64,000 nt of DNA, taken from NCBI GenBank assembly GCA_019321725.1, contig CM033106.1:26896118-26960117 (forward strand). Direction: 5' to 3'. Below are positions 49,890-62,900 of this stretch, one piece after another (position 1 is the stretch's first letter; each line of letters opens with the position of its first letter). Below the pieces are notes generated by a model. It was given only the letters and a program-made list of their open reading frames with translations. It ran no database searches and was not told the origin of the DNA. Position numbers and translations under genes: made by a program. The stretch is from Paulownia fortunei. Taxonomy: Eukaryota > Streptophyta > Magnoliopsida > Lamiales > Paulowniaceae.

Positions 49890-50222
49890 GTGCCGTAAAG
49901 GGCGTGCCCTACGCACCTGGCGTACGTTAATTGACGAGGCCGGCTCCCTCAAATCCCTTTTCTCAATTGTCAAATTAATCTCTGCGCTTCCTCCTCGCAG
50001 CTCCCCTACCTCCGCCACCTCTCATCCTCCGGTAATTCTCTCCGATTTCACCCACTGGTCTTTCTAGTTCCAATTTCTCATTCCTAAATTGCTTCGATCT
50101 CCAAATCTAGGGTTTTGTTTCATGCATTTTTTTATGGCTTATGCTTATTTCCGCACTGAGATTGATGGGATTTCTGGGATTCTTTTGCAGATTGCTTCTA
50201 TTAATTGTTGGCATTGTTAACT
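49890..50222 (+). promoter_or_regulatory. QCR6 promoter and spliced 5' leader
   Basis: A pyrimidine-rich leader start is visible at about 49970-50031 (CTTCCTCCTCGCAGCTCCCC). The leader exon ends at 50031 (CCTCCG|GTAATT), and a second small leader exon at 50191-50224 follows TTTTGCAG. A telo-box-like TAGGGTTTT is at 50108-50116, a motif seen near nuclear genes for ribosomal and mitochondrial proteins. No TATA box is obvious. Confidence 0.5.
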
Positions 50223-53200
50223 ATGTGAGTATTATCTTTATTCTTTCTCTTGTTATTTTCGTCCATTATATCAAGAAAATCTGATTGATATTGGTGCTTT
50301 TATTGATGTACTGGTCTTCATCTTTTTGAATATTAGAAATTAGTCTGTAAGAAGCGTGTTGTTTTTTTTCAGTTAATCAGTATTGTTTGCCCAAGGTATG
50401 TAGCTTATTTTGAACTGAGTTATATTACTGCAAATTTATGAGCATATGGCGATATCTGGAAGTCAGGGTTCTCTGTTTTTATGGGCTAAATAGAATAGTG
50501 CTACAGTTGAATCCGTATCGGGTTGTGCACTAACTGATTTGCAGTTAATGGGGTCCCGTTCGGGTATGCCCCAATTGCATTATAAAATGACTGCATATGA
50601 TTTGCTTCCACATTTTAGATGCAATTTCTAGATGCATATCCATACTTTTTCTACTTATCTGGTTGTTCTTGAGTTTTACTAGGGTCAAATAAACACTATA
50701 TGCTTGAGAAAACAAGAACTGAGCTTCTTTAAAGAAGCTTACCATTGGAAATATTGGTAGTATTTATTATGTTGGAAGAAGACATTCTTTCCTTGACCTT
50801 CCCAAAAGCCTTGTGGTTTTTCTACACTTGGGGTCTCCCTTGATGGTTGACACGGTTCATAATTACTCCTTTTGCTATGGGACTACCTAGCCAAAGCTTG
50901 GATCTGGCTTTACCTAAGCTTTTCTCATTAGCCCCAACAATCCCCATTAGAATACATTTATAGTATTTTGTCTCAATACTATGCAGGCATTGAAAGCATA
51001 AGTTTTCCTTTATATACTAGAAAAAATTAAACAATTAATCAAACAGGATGCTTTGCGCTGATGTAACTAATGCAGAGTCATAATATTTGTTTGTTTGAGC
51101 TGAATTAAAGAAGCACCCTCCATTTTCTAACTTCTTCTCGAACTTGTTTTGTAATTTAGGGCGGATGATGAGCCTGTAGATCCTAAGAGGGAACTTGAAG
51201 ACCGTTGCAAGGCACCATGCACGCGGCCACTCAAAGAATATCAGGTGATTTCTGTTGAAATAATTAGTATGTACTTTTCTTAAGTTATCTGATGCTTCGT
51301 CCGCTTCACAATATTTTCAGTTCCTTCTTTTATGCCTCTTTTTTTCCCCGGCTAATACACAATATCACTGAAAGAGTTATCTTATACATTTTGTCTTTCT
51401 TTCTTGAGTTCCTACTTTATATTCGCTTTTAGGCTGATGCCTATTTGATTGGAGCTGCACCCTAAACTTTTTGTAGTAGAGTAGTTTTAGCTCCCGAATA
51501 CTGAACAGTACTTAAGAACCACCTATTTGTTCTGTTGGCAGAGTTAGACATAATCTTTGTCATTACATCATAAGATCATAATGCTTTTTATGTATGAATT
51601 GACCGGTCAAATTTTGAGTTTCTTAGGCATTTGACATTGATGGTTGAAATTCAGACTAGTTGCGCATTAGTTGTTAAACTTTATGAAATTGGAAAGATTG
51701 TTGTTGATCTATGCAGACTTCTATTTCCATGGATAAGTTCATTTTTGCTCAACTGCCCATTTAAATTTAGCCTGTGACCCTTGTACAGTTGAGGTGTTAA
51801 AAAAAGAATTGTAAAGAGCATCCGTATTCTTGTTTCGTTTGTAACAAAGTAGAAGGATATAAATGACTTGGCATCCTTATTCTTGTTTTGTCCAAAACAA
51901 AAGTGAGATTTTTTTTTTAACTAAAAATGATCAGAAGTTTGTGTATGTGGGTGGGGGGGGGGGTGTATGAAAAATTCAAATATGACAACATAAATGAAGT
52001 TCATGCAAACATGTGCTAAATCTATTGTTTATATGGAAGTCATGTTCACAAGTGTTACATTGAAACCATGTTTAATTGTTCATTTAAGTCATATATGTCA
52101 GTGGAAAACATGATACATAAATATAGCCCACACTCCCATGTTAATAATTCTGTATTGATTTTGCCTTTGCATAGTAAAAGTAGGTATCTGAAGGACTCTT
52201 TATTTGGTTCTTTTGTCTGTTCAATAGAAGTGCGGATTGAGAAAAAGTTGTAGATCTCTTAAATTATGACTCCTATCAGAGAAACACATTAAGCGGAGTA
52301 AATTTGACACGTCAATTATTGCTGCAGGTGGAAAGTGCTTACTAAATAGGATTCTGAATTTCAAAGTTGAAGCTGAAAAAGCTAGGAAATTATGGAGTTT
52401 AACCAGTAAAATAAATTAGGAGTACTTTTCGGTTTTGGAATAAAAAAATCGAACCCTGAGCCACTTTTATTTGTGAAATTTTCCCTGTGCAGTTCTATTT
52501 CTTGATTTGAACTGTGGCGTTTTAGGAAGAGTTACATAAGTGGATAATTGATGTAGGTTTTCATATTTAATAGTAGAACAAGTGAAATCTTGTAAGATCA
52601 TGTACTTTAAGTTGTAGCACTCCTGAAAAGAAAATAACCATGTTTGGAAAGAGTTTGTTCTCTGTGGACTGCTGGAACTGGGGTCATTCAAGGTGGGCAG
52701 AAGTAACAGAACTGTTACATAGCGATGGATTCGTTAAAGTGAAAAAGAAGATCTAATATCCTCTGAATCACATTCCGATTGATTTTTATTGTGTTCTGAA
52801 GTCCTTTGATTGTCTGTCATGCTTATTCTTGTGTTTCCTTTTATTCTCTACGCTCCACACTCATGCTTATATTATCCTCTGTGGCAGATTATAAAAGTTG
52901 TTCCAATGTTGGTAAAATATTTTTATGACATGAATGGCATGCAACTTAAATACTTATGGAAAATCATTTAAAACTGAAAGGTTGATGACTTGGAAATTAT
53001 GGTACACTGTTGCAATGTACCTCACAGTAATTACTAATTATATTTGAAAAATTGGGTCTGGCTATTTTTTTCAAATGCACCATTTCATACCTCTAATACA
53101 TCCTCATTTACCATCTTAAACATGTGGCCTTCTTTTTTAATTATTATGTTTTGTATGCTGAATTGATAACTAAGTGACATAGTATTGGTTGTTAAATAAA

Positions 53201-53873
53201 GGACCTAATCAGGAGGTTGGCAATATATTATTGTCGAGGGAACTGACAATTTTAGCTTGTACTTACTGGTCATCTGTGCTCTTTCATTAAGTTATAACTT
53301 ACTATTAGCCAATGGTCGGTCAAGGCAATTCGTATTTCAATGTAAACATGGTGATTAGGGAATCTTTCTAGCATTCAGACTTCTTGAAGAAAATTTTTTG
53401 GTGGTTTGATGAGTTTTAAACTAGAACTTCATGGAGATACAACTTGAGACTTGTTATGTGCTAACTTTAGAGCATTCCTGAATCCTGCCTATTCCCTTTT
53501 GTGGGTATGTACATGTTAGGCTTGTGTGGTTCACACAATACACCCTTGTGGACACATTGAAACTTTGGATCATATGTAATACTTGATTTTTCTAGTCAAT
53601 TGGCAAAACAGCTTCTATGAAATGCTGATCTTTTTTTTCTTTTCGTTTCCTTTTTTATGGGTGATAGGCATGTGCTAAGAGAATTCAAGGTGATGAATCT
53701 GGGCACAAGCACTGTACCGGACAATACTTTGATTACTGGCGCTGTGTTGACAAATGCGTAAGCCCAAATTTCCTGTTACACCTTTTGTTTACTCTTCCCC
53801 CTCTATAATGCATATTCTAAACTTACTTGTCGGTATGCAGGTTGCTACTAAGCTATTTTCTTATCTTAAATAA
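50223..53873 (+). CDS. QCR6: Cytochrome b-c1 complex subunit 6 (hinge protein), with a split start codon
   Basis: The start codon is split: A-T at 50223-50224 ends the 34-base exon 50191-50224 (CTAT|GTGAGT), and G at 51160 opens the next exon after ATTTAG. Coding exons: 50223-50224, 51160-51244, 53668-53757 and 53841-53873, giving 69 residues, the usual plant QCR6 length. It is a small acidic/cysteine-rich subunit of mitochondrial complex III, found on the intermembrane-space side near cytochrome c1. A twin CX9C arrangement is present (C21-C31 and C45-C55) with flanking C17 and C59, typical of import through the MIA40 pathway. The segment [17 protein letters not shown] is a near-exact family match. 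Start ATGs further in the first exon fail in frame. No signs of damage. Confidence 0.93.
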
Positions 53874-54924
53874 CAGAGACTAGACCTCATTGGTATACTG
53901 GTGCCCGATTATGCTCTTTTGTCTTTCAAAGCCAATTATTCACTTTCCATTGTGTTCTTGAAACAAACTAATGTTGCCTGTGCGCAACTCCTTAGTTACA
54001 TGAAATTTTGAGATGGTTACTCGTGGGATCAATAAATGAATTGTGGAATTGAATTCTATATGCTTTAGCATGTTAAGATGATTGATTATGATGTAAAATT
54101 AATATTTGGTGTTAGCTGTTTCCTGTTACTCACAATTTGCTTGCAGTTGTTAGTCCAAGGAGGGAGATGTTATTAATTCTTAGCTTACGTCAAATTCTTA
54201 CTAATTTACAATTTGGTATCTAATACTAGTACTATTAACTTCAAAAAAATACATAATTTGATGAAGAGGGGCCGTGGTACAAAATTCCCCAAAATACTTT
54301 TATTTAGGTATATATATTATCCATCTTAAACCGAGTTAATGTCAACCTCTGTGGCCTAAAGTGTGACAGAATACATTCAGGCAAAATGGCAAGATGCCTT
54401 TTTGAGATGCTACACCTAAAATGCTAATTCGTGATGATTAACAAGTATATCGGACATAACATGTATTACACACAGCAAGCCATGGTCTAACTCCTAACCC
54501 CAAAGTTGTTGGTATTCAATAATATTCAACTTCCTCATTTGGACTTAATTCGGTTTGTCACAATTGAGCCTGGTTAAGTGCTGAACAATTTTAGTATCTT
54601 GAAGAGGAGAATCGATAATTATGCAATTAAGTTTTGTTTTTTTTTTTTGAAGTAAAAGAGTCAAAGTTGTGACTAATAATTTTCATTAAGGAATGATAAT
54701 TTTGTTTGATTATAATAATAAATTTTTAAACTTAATAGTGATAAAAATGATTTCAAAGTAATAATGAGTGGCACAAGTATAAAAATAATTTAGTAACAAC
54801 ATAAATATGGTTTCATAGGACTATAATTGTCAATACTGATGATTTATATACAATGTGTTAATAATTTATTAACAGTGACAACTTATATACAATTCTTGTT
54901 ATATTATAAATTTTCTTACTACTT

Positions 54925-54972
<48 letters not shown>

Positions 54973-56340
54973 ATTAGTAATAACTTTAACATTATCATTT
55001 AAAAAGTTTTGTTACTACATGACTTGTTGCTTAGGCGAGTGCACGTAACAATTATGCTTTGTAGCAAACGAAAAAATCTACCAAAATATACTCTGTAAGC
55101 TTTATTGCACTTAATTGTTGAGTGATCTCGGAATAATTGTTTGTTATGGTTTGTGTAGATTGATCTTCGAATAATTATTTGTCATTATTTTTCAAATATA
55201 TTAACAGTAGTAGTATATGAATATGACATATATATAAATTAAAAAATAATTGCAAGGCTTGGAAGAGTGCTTTCAATTTGGCTGATAGTGTAATTCAAGT
55301 TCTTTAACAAAAGGTACATTTATTTTATTGTACCCGGAAAATAAAGAAAATCATTCGCCTTTAATGTAGGAACATCACACTTTTACTTTGCCAAAAAATG
55401 GCATTCTTTTTTCTTCTCTTTCGGTAACAAAGTATTATAACTATGTTAATAGTTCCTATTTTATAAATTAAATGTCCCGATTTGTCGCCACGTATGTGGG
55501 TGACGCTTTTGTTTCATCCGTTACCTTTTTCTTTTAAAATTATAAAAATATAATATAATAAATGATGTAATACAATATTATAATAAAAAATTATATTCAT
55601 TCAAATTTGATGTAAATTCTTTTCAATCTCATTCTTTTACTAACTTTAATCATTCCCTTATGTACTAAATTTCATTACACATTGATAAGTTCATGAAAAG
55701 GAAGGGAACAATGGGAAAATTAGCATCCAAGTCAACCATAAATTTATCAAAAATTTGCTCAACCACATACTGAAAAAACGATTTCAGAAGTCGACCTACA
55801 ATATCTATAGATAGATAGATCTAAGTGCACGTTCAAATATTTCAAATTATCATCTTTCATATTCTGTGATGAAATTTGAAGAACTAAATTACATGCAGAA
55901 GTTTTTAATTTCTCTGTCTGTCAACCTTATTAACATGATTATTTTTGGATCCGTCGGTGTATAAAAAAGGGAGTCAAAAAGTATAAGATTACAAAAACCA
56001 TGTCTATGGTCAACTTATAAAAATTATCCTTTCAAATTTATAAATTATAAATATTTTTTTAATATTTATTTTTATTTTGAAAATCGCACCTATTTTATAT
56101 TATCATTAAAATATGAGTTTTCCTTTTTTTTTTTTGGTAGATGTCAATATTTTTTAGAAAAATGATAAACAACGCATGCAATTTATAAAATGGAGATAAA
56201 TTTTAATAGGATATTTGTAATATTTTAAGGGGATATTTATAAATTATAAATTAAAAATAATAATTTCTGTAAAAATCAAATATTAGGAATAATTCTTGTA
56301 ATTAAACCTAAGAATAAAGTTGATTAGTGTACTCTAGAGT
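53874..56340. other. Intergenic, no supported gene
   Basis: AT-rich; (CA)n(TA)n microsatellite at about 54925-54972. No gene-like frame. The first part is presumably the 3' UTR of QCR6. Confidence 0.45.
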
Positions 56341-56610
56341 ATTCCTATAAATAGAGGGAGGGCATATATGAACACAAAAGTATCCTTTTTTTCTTTCTTG
56401 GTTTCCTTGATATTTTTTAATTAAAAAAAATGTTTACATGAACTAACAACAGTGTGAACGCATCAGATTCCTCTACAGAATTTTTCCAACTGGCCCCAAA
56501 AAACTAATCTAAACACAATCACATCTGTCCCACTGTAAATACTCAACCTTAATTCCTATAAATAGCAGTTAACCATGGCGTGTGTCCTCCACACTTCTTC
56601 ATTATATAAA
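56341..56610 (+). promoter_or_regulatory. VIT-like gene promoter with duplicated TATA modules
   Basis: The 14-base phrase ATTCCTATAAATAG occurs at 56341-56354 and again at 56552-56565; a third TATA-like word, TATATAAA, lies at 56603-56610. The last two are best placed for the gene starting at 56687. An upstream ATG at 56575 opens a short frame ending TAA (about 24 codons), but it would be transcribed only if the earlier TATA is used. Confidence 0.4.
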
Positions 56611-56686
56611 AATCTGTTTCCTAGCTACATATATCTCAAAACCCCGTAATCCTTCTTTTTTCTTTTCTTGATCATCATTTTCCCTC

Positions 56687-57385
56687 ATGGAAACAATCAA
56701 ACCAAACAACCCACAAAAGCCTCAGATTGATAACAACCAAATCTTGCCTAGAAATGATGACATCGAAGGGCAAAATGAGCAACAGCTTGAGGTTGAAGTG
56801 GTTCATGATTACTCAAAGCGGGCGCAGTGGCTACGGGCTGCGGTTTTGGGCGCAAATGATGGTTTGCTATCCACAGCATCACTGATGATGGGAGTTGGGG
56901 CGGTCCGGCAGGACGCCAAGACCATGATTCTCACAGGAATCGCCGGCCTGGTGGCGGGGGCTTGCAGCATGGCCATCGGAGAATTTGTTTCTGTGTACTC
57001 ACAGTATGACATAGAGGTGGCTCAGCTGAAGAGAGAGCAAAGGGCTTGGAGAAATGTTGGTGCTGCAGGTGATGATGATCATCAGCTGGAGGCCATGAAA
57101 AAGAAGTTGCCGAACCCCCTGCAGGCGGCCGCCGCCTCAGCCTTTTCTTTTGCAGTCGGGGCGGTGGTGCCTCTTCTGGCTGCCGCCTTTATAAGGGACT
57201 ACCATGTGAGGTTGGGAGTGGTGGTTGCCGCCGTGAGCGTGGCGCTTTTAGGGTTTGGTGTGGTAGGGGCCGTTTTTGGGAGGGCACCGCCGGTGAAATC
57301 TTCGTTGAGGGTGCTGATTGGAGGATGGCTGGCCATGGCAATCACTTTTGGTTTAACCAAGTTAATTGGCTCAACTGGCCTCTAA
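56687..57385 (+). CDS. Vacuolar iron transporter-like protein (VTL), nodulin-21 type
   Basis: A single exon of 232 residues. Family members move iron or manganese across the tonoplast or symbiosome membrane. The N-terminus (1-42) is hydrophilic and acidic; membrane segments follow at about 50-72, 78-105, 145-168 and 175-198, with a final hydrophobic stretch at about 208-226. The family motif GANDGLL is at 55-61 with D58, and the second helix GACSMAIGEFVSVYSQYD contains M95 and E99, which align by motif with the metal-site residues of plant and yeast-like VITs. The cytosolic metal-binding arm of canonical VIT1 is shortened (about 110-142), as in VTLs. No signal peptide. The first ATG gives the normal length. 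Metal specificity is not readable here. Confidence 0.92.
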   Translation: METIKPNNPQKPQIDNNQILPRNDDIEGQNEQQLEVEVVHDYSKRAQWLRAAVLGANDGLLSTASLMMGVGAVRQDAKTMILTGIAGLVAGACSMAIGEFVSVYSQYDIEVAQLKREQRAWRNVGAAGDDDHQLEAMKKKLPNPLQAAAASAFSFAVGAVVPLLAAAFIRDYHVRLGVVVAAVSVALLGFGVVGAVFGRAPPVKSSLRVLIGGWLAMAITFGLTKLIGSTGL

Positions 57386-59903
57386 ATATTAATTAACTAT
57401 GTATTATGGGTTTTTATTTTATAAGTTAAAATTATTAATCCTGTAATTTCTAGTATTTTAAAGGTAGATCAAGATGATTTACAATTACAGATATGAAATT
57501 AGGATTTTGATCAGATGATAGATTTGTAATGCTGAAGCATAGCGCGACATTTTAAATATTCCATTATAATTTTGTGTTTTATTTTATATTTCATATAACA
57601 TACAACATGTCATGTTTATATAATTAATTCCAAATATATATTAAAAAATATTTTATAAATATAATGTACATGTATTAAATAAAATACAAGATGTACTATA
57701 AAATTAAAATAAAAGATCCAAATCGAAAGCCTAGTAGTGCATGCACAAGAATCATGCATCTTCATCATTTTTTCCAGGCTTTACTAACAAAAAAACTGAT
57801 ATTTTGTGTCACAAATTCTATAACTTGTTCACACTTTAGGCATTTTTAAGAAGCTTTCTCTTACAAGCAAAAAAACAGTATTTGAGCTAACTTGTTTTGT
57901 TATTGTTGTTGTAATATGCACTGTTCAAAGTTGGGATATTCTTAGGTATTGTTATACATGGATCGTGATATATTGGGATATGATTGGACGTTCAAAAAAA
58001 AAGCTAAAAATCAATTAATTTATAGAAAAAAATTGAACAAAACATCAACAAAATATTGCCCATAAGCTCACAAAACAGCATTGTTGCCTATTGTCCAAGA
58101 TAAATACACCCTTTAATCAACATTATTATCAATCCTTGTAACTTACCCATATCCTTTTTACATGGATCCATCATCTAATAAAAAGGAAAAGGTGAAAGCA
58201 CCTTCAAGATCAAAGGCACTTTAGTGTTTCTTTAATTACTTGGATTTGTTTTACTTTTAGTCATTTTTCTTTGTTTTTTTTTTTATATTTTTGTAACTTT
58301 TTTTGAAAGAAAAGTGCAAAGCATGAAAAATACATATATAGATTGACTTATTTAATTGAATTATTGCGTAAGTGATTAAAGTGGACATCAAAGTAGAATT
58401 CTTATTTATGTCAAGTTATGTACATTACATATATATATATAATTAATACAACTTTACCTTTAAAAAAATAATAATAAAGAAAAAAAAATATGGCACGTTA
58501 TGTAGAACGACATCTTCAAAACTCTATAAGTTGAGAATCTTTCATGTAGAAATGAATCTTGCTTCGTTTGGTGTCCACCAAAAATTAACCTAACGCTCGC
58601 TGCAATGTAAAATGTAAGGATTTAAGTAGAACTCATACTTTGAGACAAGAATCGGCTTGAAATACATAATTCATGCGCAGAAGCAGAGCCGCAGGTTTCA
58701 GACAACCTCCTGATTACAGTTTTCTTTGTGCAGCCGCAGATGGCGTGCATCACTAAAACTACTAAGATTTGTGAAGATCCACAAACCTGTAATAACCTCG
58801 ATCTACTGGCAAACTACTTGCTTATATATATAATTAATTAATTAATTAATTAATTGAATAGTAGTAGTACTATGCCACAGATTAATTAATTTTCAAAAGA
58901 AGATGACAAACTGATCAAGTTAATTATTGGACATTTTTAATTCAATTTGACTGAGAGGGGAGTGTGGCATCCACACATATTATTCACCTTAATAATGCTG
59001 TAATATGCAAGTCAATAATGGTGACACAACCTGGTACATTCTGAAAAACAAATAAACAAACTAAATATATATATATATATATTATATATATATATATACG
59101 TGTGTGTGTGTGTGTGTGTGTGTGAATTAATCAAGGATATGGTATCAAATTCAGTGTACTCACTAGATTGATAGAGGCTTTGATTTATAAATTCTTGTAA
59201 AGTTTACGATAAAATGAGTAACTACTGGGGTTGATTGATACACAGCTAGTGAGTATTTTGGGTTCTCGAATTCTAATGAAAATTAAACAAATATTAAGAG
59301 AAATATTTTTTTTAAAAATAAATTTATATAATAGTATTTTGTACTTTGATATTTTTCTTTCCCTTATTTTCTCACCCGTATCCAACGCACTACACACAGC
59401 ATTATTGAAATTTGATGGGGATTGCAGATTGTTTTAGAAACCTATTTTAAGCGGACTTGAAATACCATGGATAAATAATTAATACAGGGGTTAAAATACC
59501 ATGGTTAAATAATAATACAGGGGTCTAGCTCTACCTGTTGTATTTGATTAAGAAAGGTTGGTTAAACGAAAGACCTAAACATAGTAAAATATAAAGGTAA
59601 TTTCGATGTTCTTATCTTGAAAATAAAAAAAAAAAAAAAAAGTAACCCAGTTAAACTAGAAAGGTTTCTATATTATTTTTTAATTGTTTTCACAATGGTA
59701 TTTTTATTGTACTTGATTGGTGTATAGTAAAGAGATTATAATGGGATTATTGAAAAGTGAGACAGTATTATATACTTTGTGTTAATTCATGCTATTCTTG
59801 CTTTAGCAAGTGGGAACTCAAAAGCAAGTGGAGACCCAACCAATTTCCAAAAATTTGCTGTTGCACCAAAAATGCATACTTTTGAGTAGTGGAACCCTGG
59901 TGC

Positions 59904-59941
<38 letters not shown>

Positions 59942-62900
59942 TTTGTGTGTGTGTATGTGTGTGTAGTTTGTGTGTGCATAATTAAGCAAAGAATCCAATG
60001 TGTTCACACACAAATAAATTGTAGAAGAATGGAAGTAGTCTTGAAAACATGCACCTTTTTATCCCCTATAAAGGAATATCAGTTTGGCTATTAGCTTTTT
60101 CATGGACTTGAAGGCAAATCAAATATGCCATTCATTATATATATGTATCCTTTGCACCTCCCACTTAAATTAACTACTCTCTCATATTATTTGTCATTGG
60201 TTTAAATTTGGTCACTTTCTTTGAAGTATTATTAATCTCAACCTTGTCTAAAGAATTATTAGAAGTTGAAAGTTTAATAATTTTTCTAATGCTTTGTTTA
60301 AAAAAAAAAAAAAGTTTAAATAAACATATGCTTGGAAGATCAACCTCGAGTAATTTCAAATAATTAAAAAGAGGAGAATTATAAGAGAAGTACTACGTAC
60401 ATTCATTACAGGAATATATACTACTACTCAATGTTTTCAAAAGCGAATCGCATCGGTCGGTTCAACCGGTTTAACCAAGAATTGGAGGTCGGTCCGGTCC
60501 GATTTTGTTCAAAAATCGTTTTGATCGGTTTGACCGGTCAAATCGGTTAAAACCGCCCAAAATCGATTTTGATCGGTTTTTATATATTTTTTTAAAAATT
60601 GTTTATTTTAAATTTTTATAAAGATTTAAATTTAATATTTTATTATATTTATGTGATTATTTGAATTTTGTATTTTGTTATATGTATTTTTATATAATTA
60701 TTTATTTATTTTTACATTTAAAATATATTATATAATAATTAATTTATTATATTATTATTTTATATAAAAAAATAAAAAAATAAAATTAATTTTTATTAAA
60801 CTGGTTTAATCGTCGATTGAACTGATTCTATCGATTGAACCATTAATTTTAAAAAAATCAATTTCATCCCTGATTCAATTATGAAAACATTAATACTATC
60901 TTAATACTTTTTCTTAAGTTTTTTTCTTAACCGAAACAACGATGACATTGAAGATCTCGAGATTAAGCTGCAGCAAAATCTAACACACTTGCTTCTCTAT
61001 GCCCTAGTTTTATGTATCAAAGTACAACATACACATGCATCTATTTTGAAAAACTGGCACAAAATCAATTTCTGAAGAATTGAAAAAGCTGCAAGTCCAT
61101 GTCCTTTCGTTTTGATGCTAATCTTGCAGATTAATTTATTAGATTTTGAGTGTGGGATCCACACGAAAGACACGCATTTTATTTAATTTAATAATGGCTG
61201 TCAGTTTCGGACATATTGACTTTTTAAGTTCTAAGGAAAGAGATGTATCTATAATGATGTTATGGGCTACTAATTGTTATTAGTTTTTTACAATAAAAAG
61301 AAAAATAATGGAAATCTTAGTACATTAGAGAAATAGAATTTGACTGCTAAAATATACAACTAACATATTCAGGTACATCAGGCATAATTTGGCTTAATTG
61401 AAAGAATATTCTTGTGGTTGTGGTCATTTTAGTGTTCATCCATATCAATGGGTAGAGAACCCACCCATAATGATAACTACTTCTATACCAATTTAATTAA
61501 TTATGGCCATTTTATATTAACTTATTAATTAATTATACTCTTTTAAGAATTGAAAAGGGATTTACTATTATTTTATAAGATTTGTTAAGTACCCTCTTAC
61601 AACTCCTATCTCATTTTCTCTCCTCTTTACTGTAAATTTATCTTTCTCTTTTCAGTATATATATTGAAGAAAATGAAATTATGACCAAAAAGAAATTAAC
61701 TACGGATTGTAGTTCTTATAATTTGTCATATTATAAACCAATCCATTTTTTTGTAAAGGGCTTGAAACTAATTAAGTTATTAATCTAGTTTGTAGTAGAG
61801 TCAAGAGTGTTTGTTGAGGATGATAACATTTCAAGAAAAGTGAAAAATTATGCTTGGGTTGGATATATTGTGTTGTGTTCTTGCTGTGATAAATGGCAAC
61901 AAAAGGCACGTGGGAGTGGATATATATATATATATATATATATTATGATCAGAACCCATAATTACTATTTAAAAGTATGCATTGGATAAATCTCGTTTAT
62001 GTATAATAATCTGTAAACCACACGAAAAGGTAAATCAGATTAGCCAACCTCGATGCGACGGACAAAAACTAAATGGTGTAGAAAATTCAAATTTGATATG
62101 TTCGATGTTAAATTTTTATCAAACATCACTCGAACACTCACGAGGGGCTGCAGCGATATGTATAGCCACAAAGAATACAACTTTAACTGCATTTCTAACT
62201 TTACTTTTACAGACCTCCAATTTCAACCTTCATAATTATATTATGAAGTGTTGTACTTTCCTGCTGTAAGCAAAGAATCCACTGCATTCAGCACAAGTTC
62301 TCAACAATTGTAGCAGAAAAAGAGGAGAGTATGCCATACCTCTGGAGATCAAAATTACTCGGCAAGTTAAATCTCTGAAAAAAAAAAAAAAGGAATAAGT
62401 CAAATATTAACATGGTAATTAAATTAATTACACTTTCTAGGCCCATTTGCAAAAGACCAATAGTTTCATATCTGTTATATTGGAAATATGGTGTTTCCAA
62501 AGATTCCTTAACTAGTTCTTTTCATTCTCCTTTTTTTTTTCTTTTTTTTTTGAGGGGGTGGTGGGTGTGGGTAGGGGATGGAGGAGGGGATGAGAAAGAC
62601 TATTTGGTTGATAATTTTTCGTTTGGTTTTGTTTTATTTATTTATTTATTTGTTCAGGGTAGGTTCATCTTAATTGCCAATAGAATCGTGCAAATTGTGT
62701 AAAATCAAGAGCATTTTCACCAAATTCTCAATTTATTCCTGATAGATTTAGAGTTAAGAAAGGGGCGACTAAGTTAAGATCAAATGGAAGTTTATAGAAA
62801 AATAACGAATTGAATTATTTATTTACATATGATATATGCCTAATATTAAGTATATTCAAGTATCAGTGCCACTTGGTGGAGATTTGATATGGATTTTGGA

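Noticed and set aside
56575..56649. Upstream ORF of about 24 codons before the VTL start
   Set aside because: Lies too close to or upstream of the likely transcription start to be called a real uORF.
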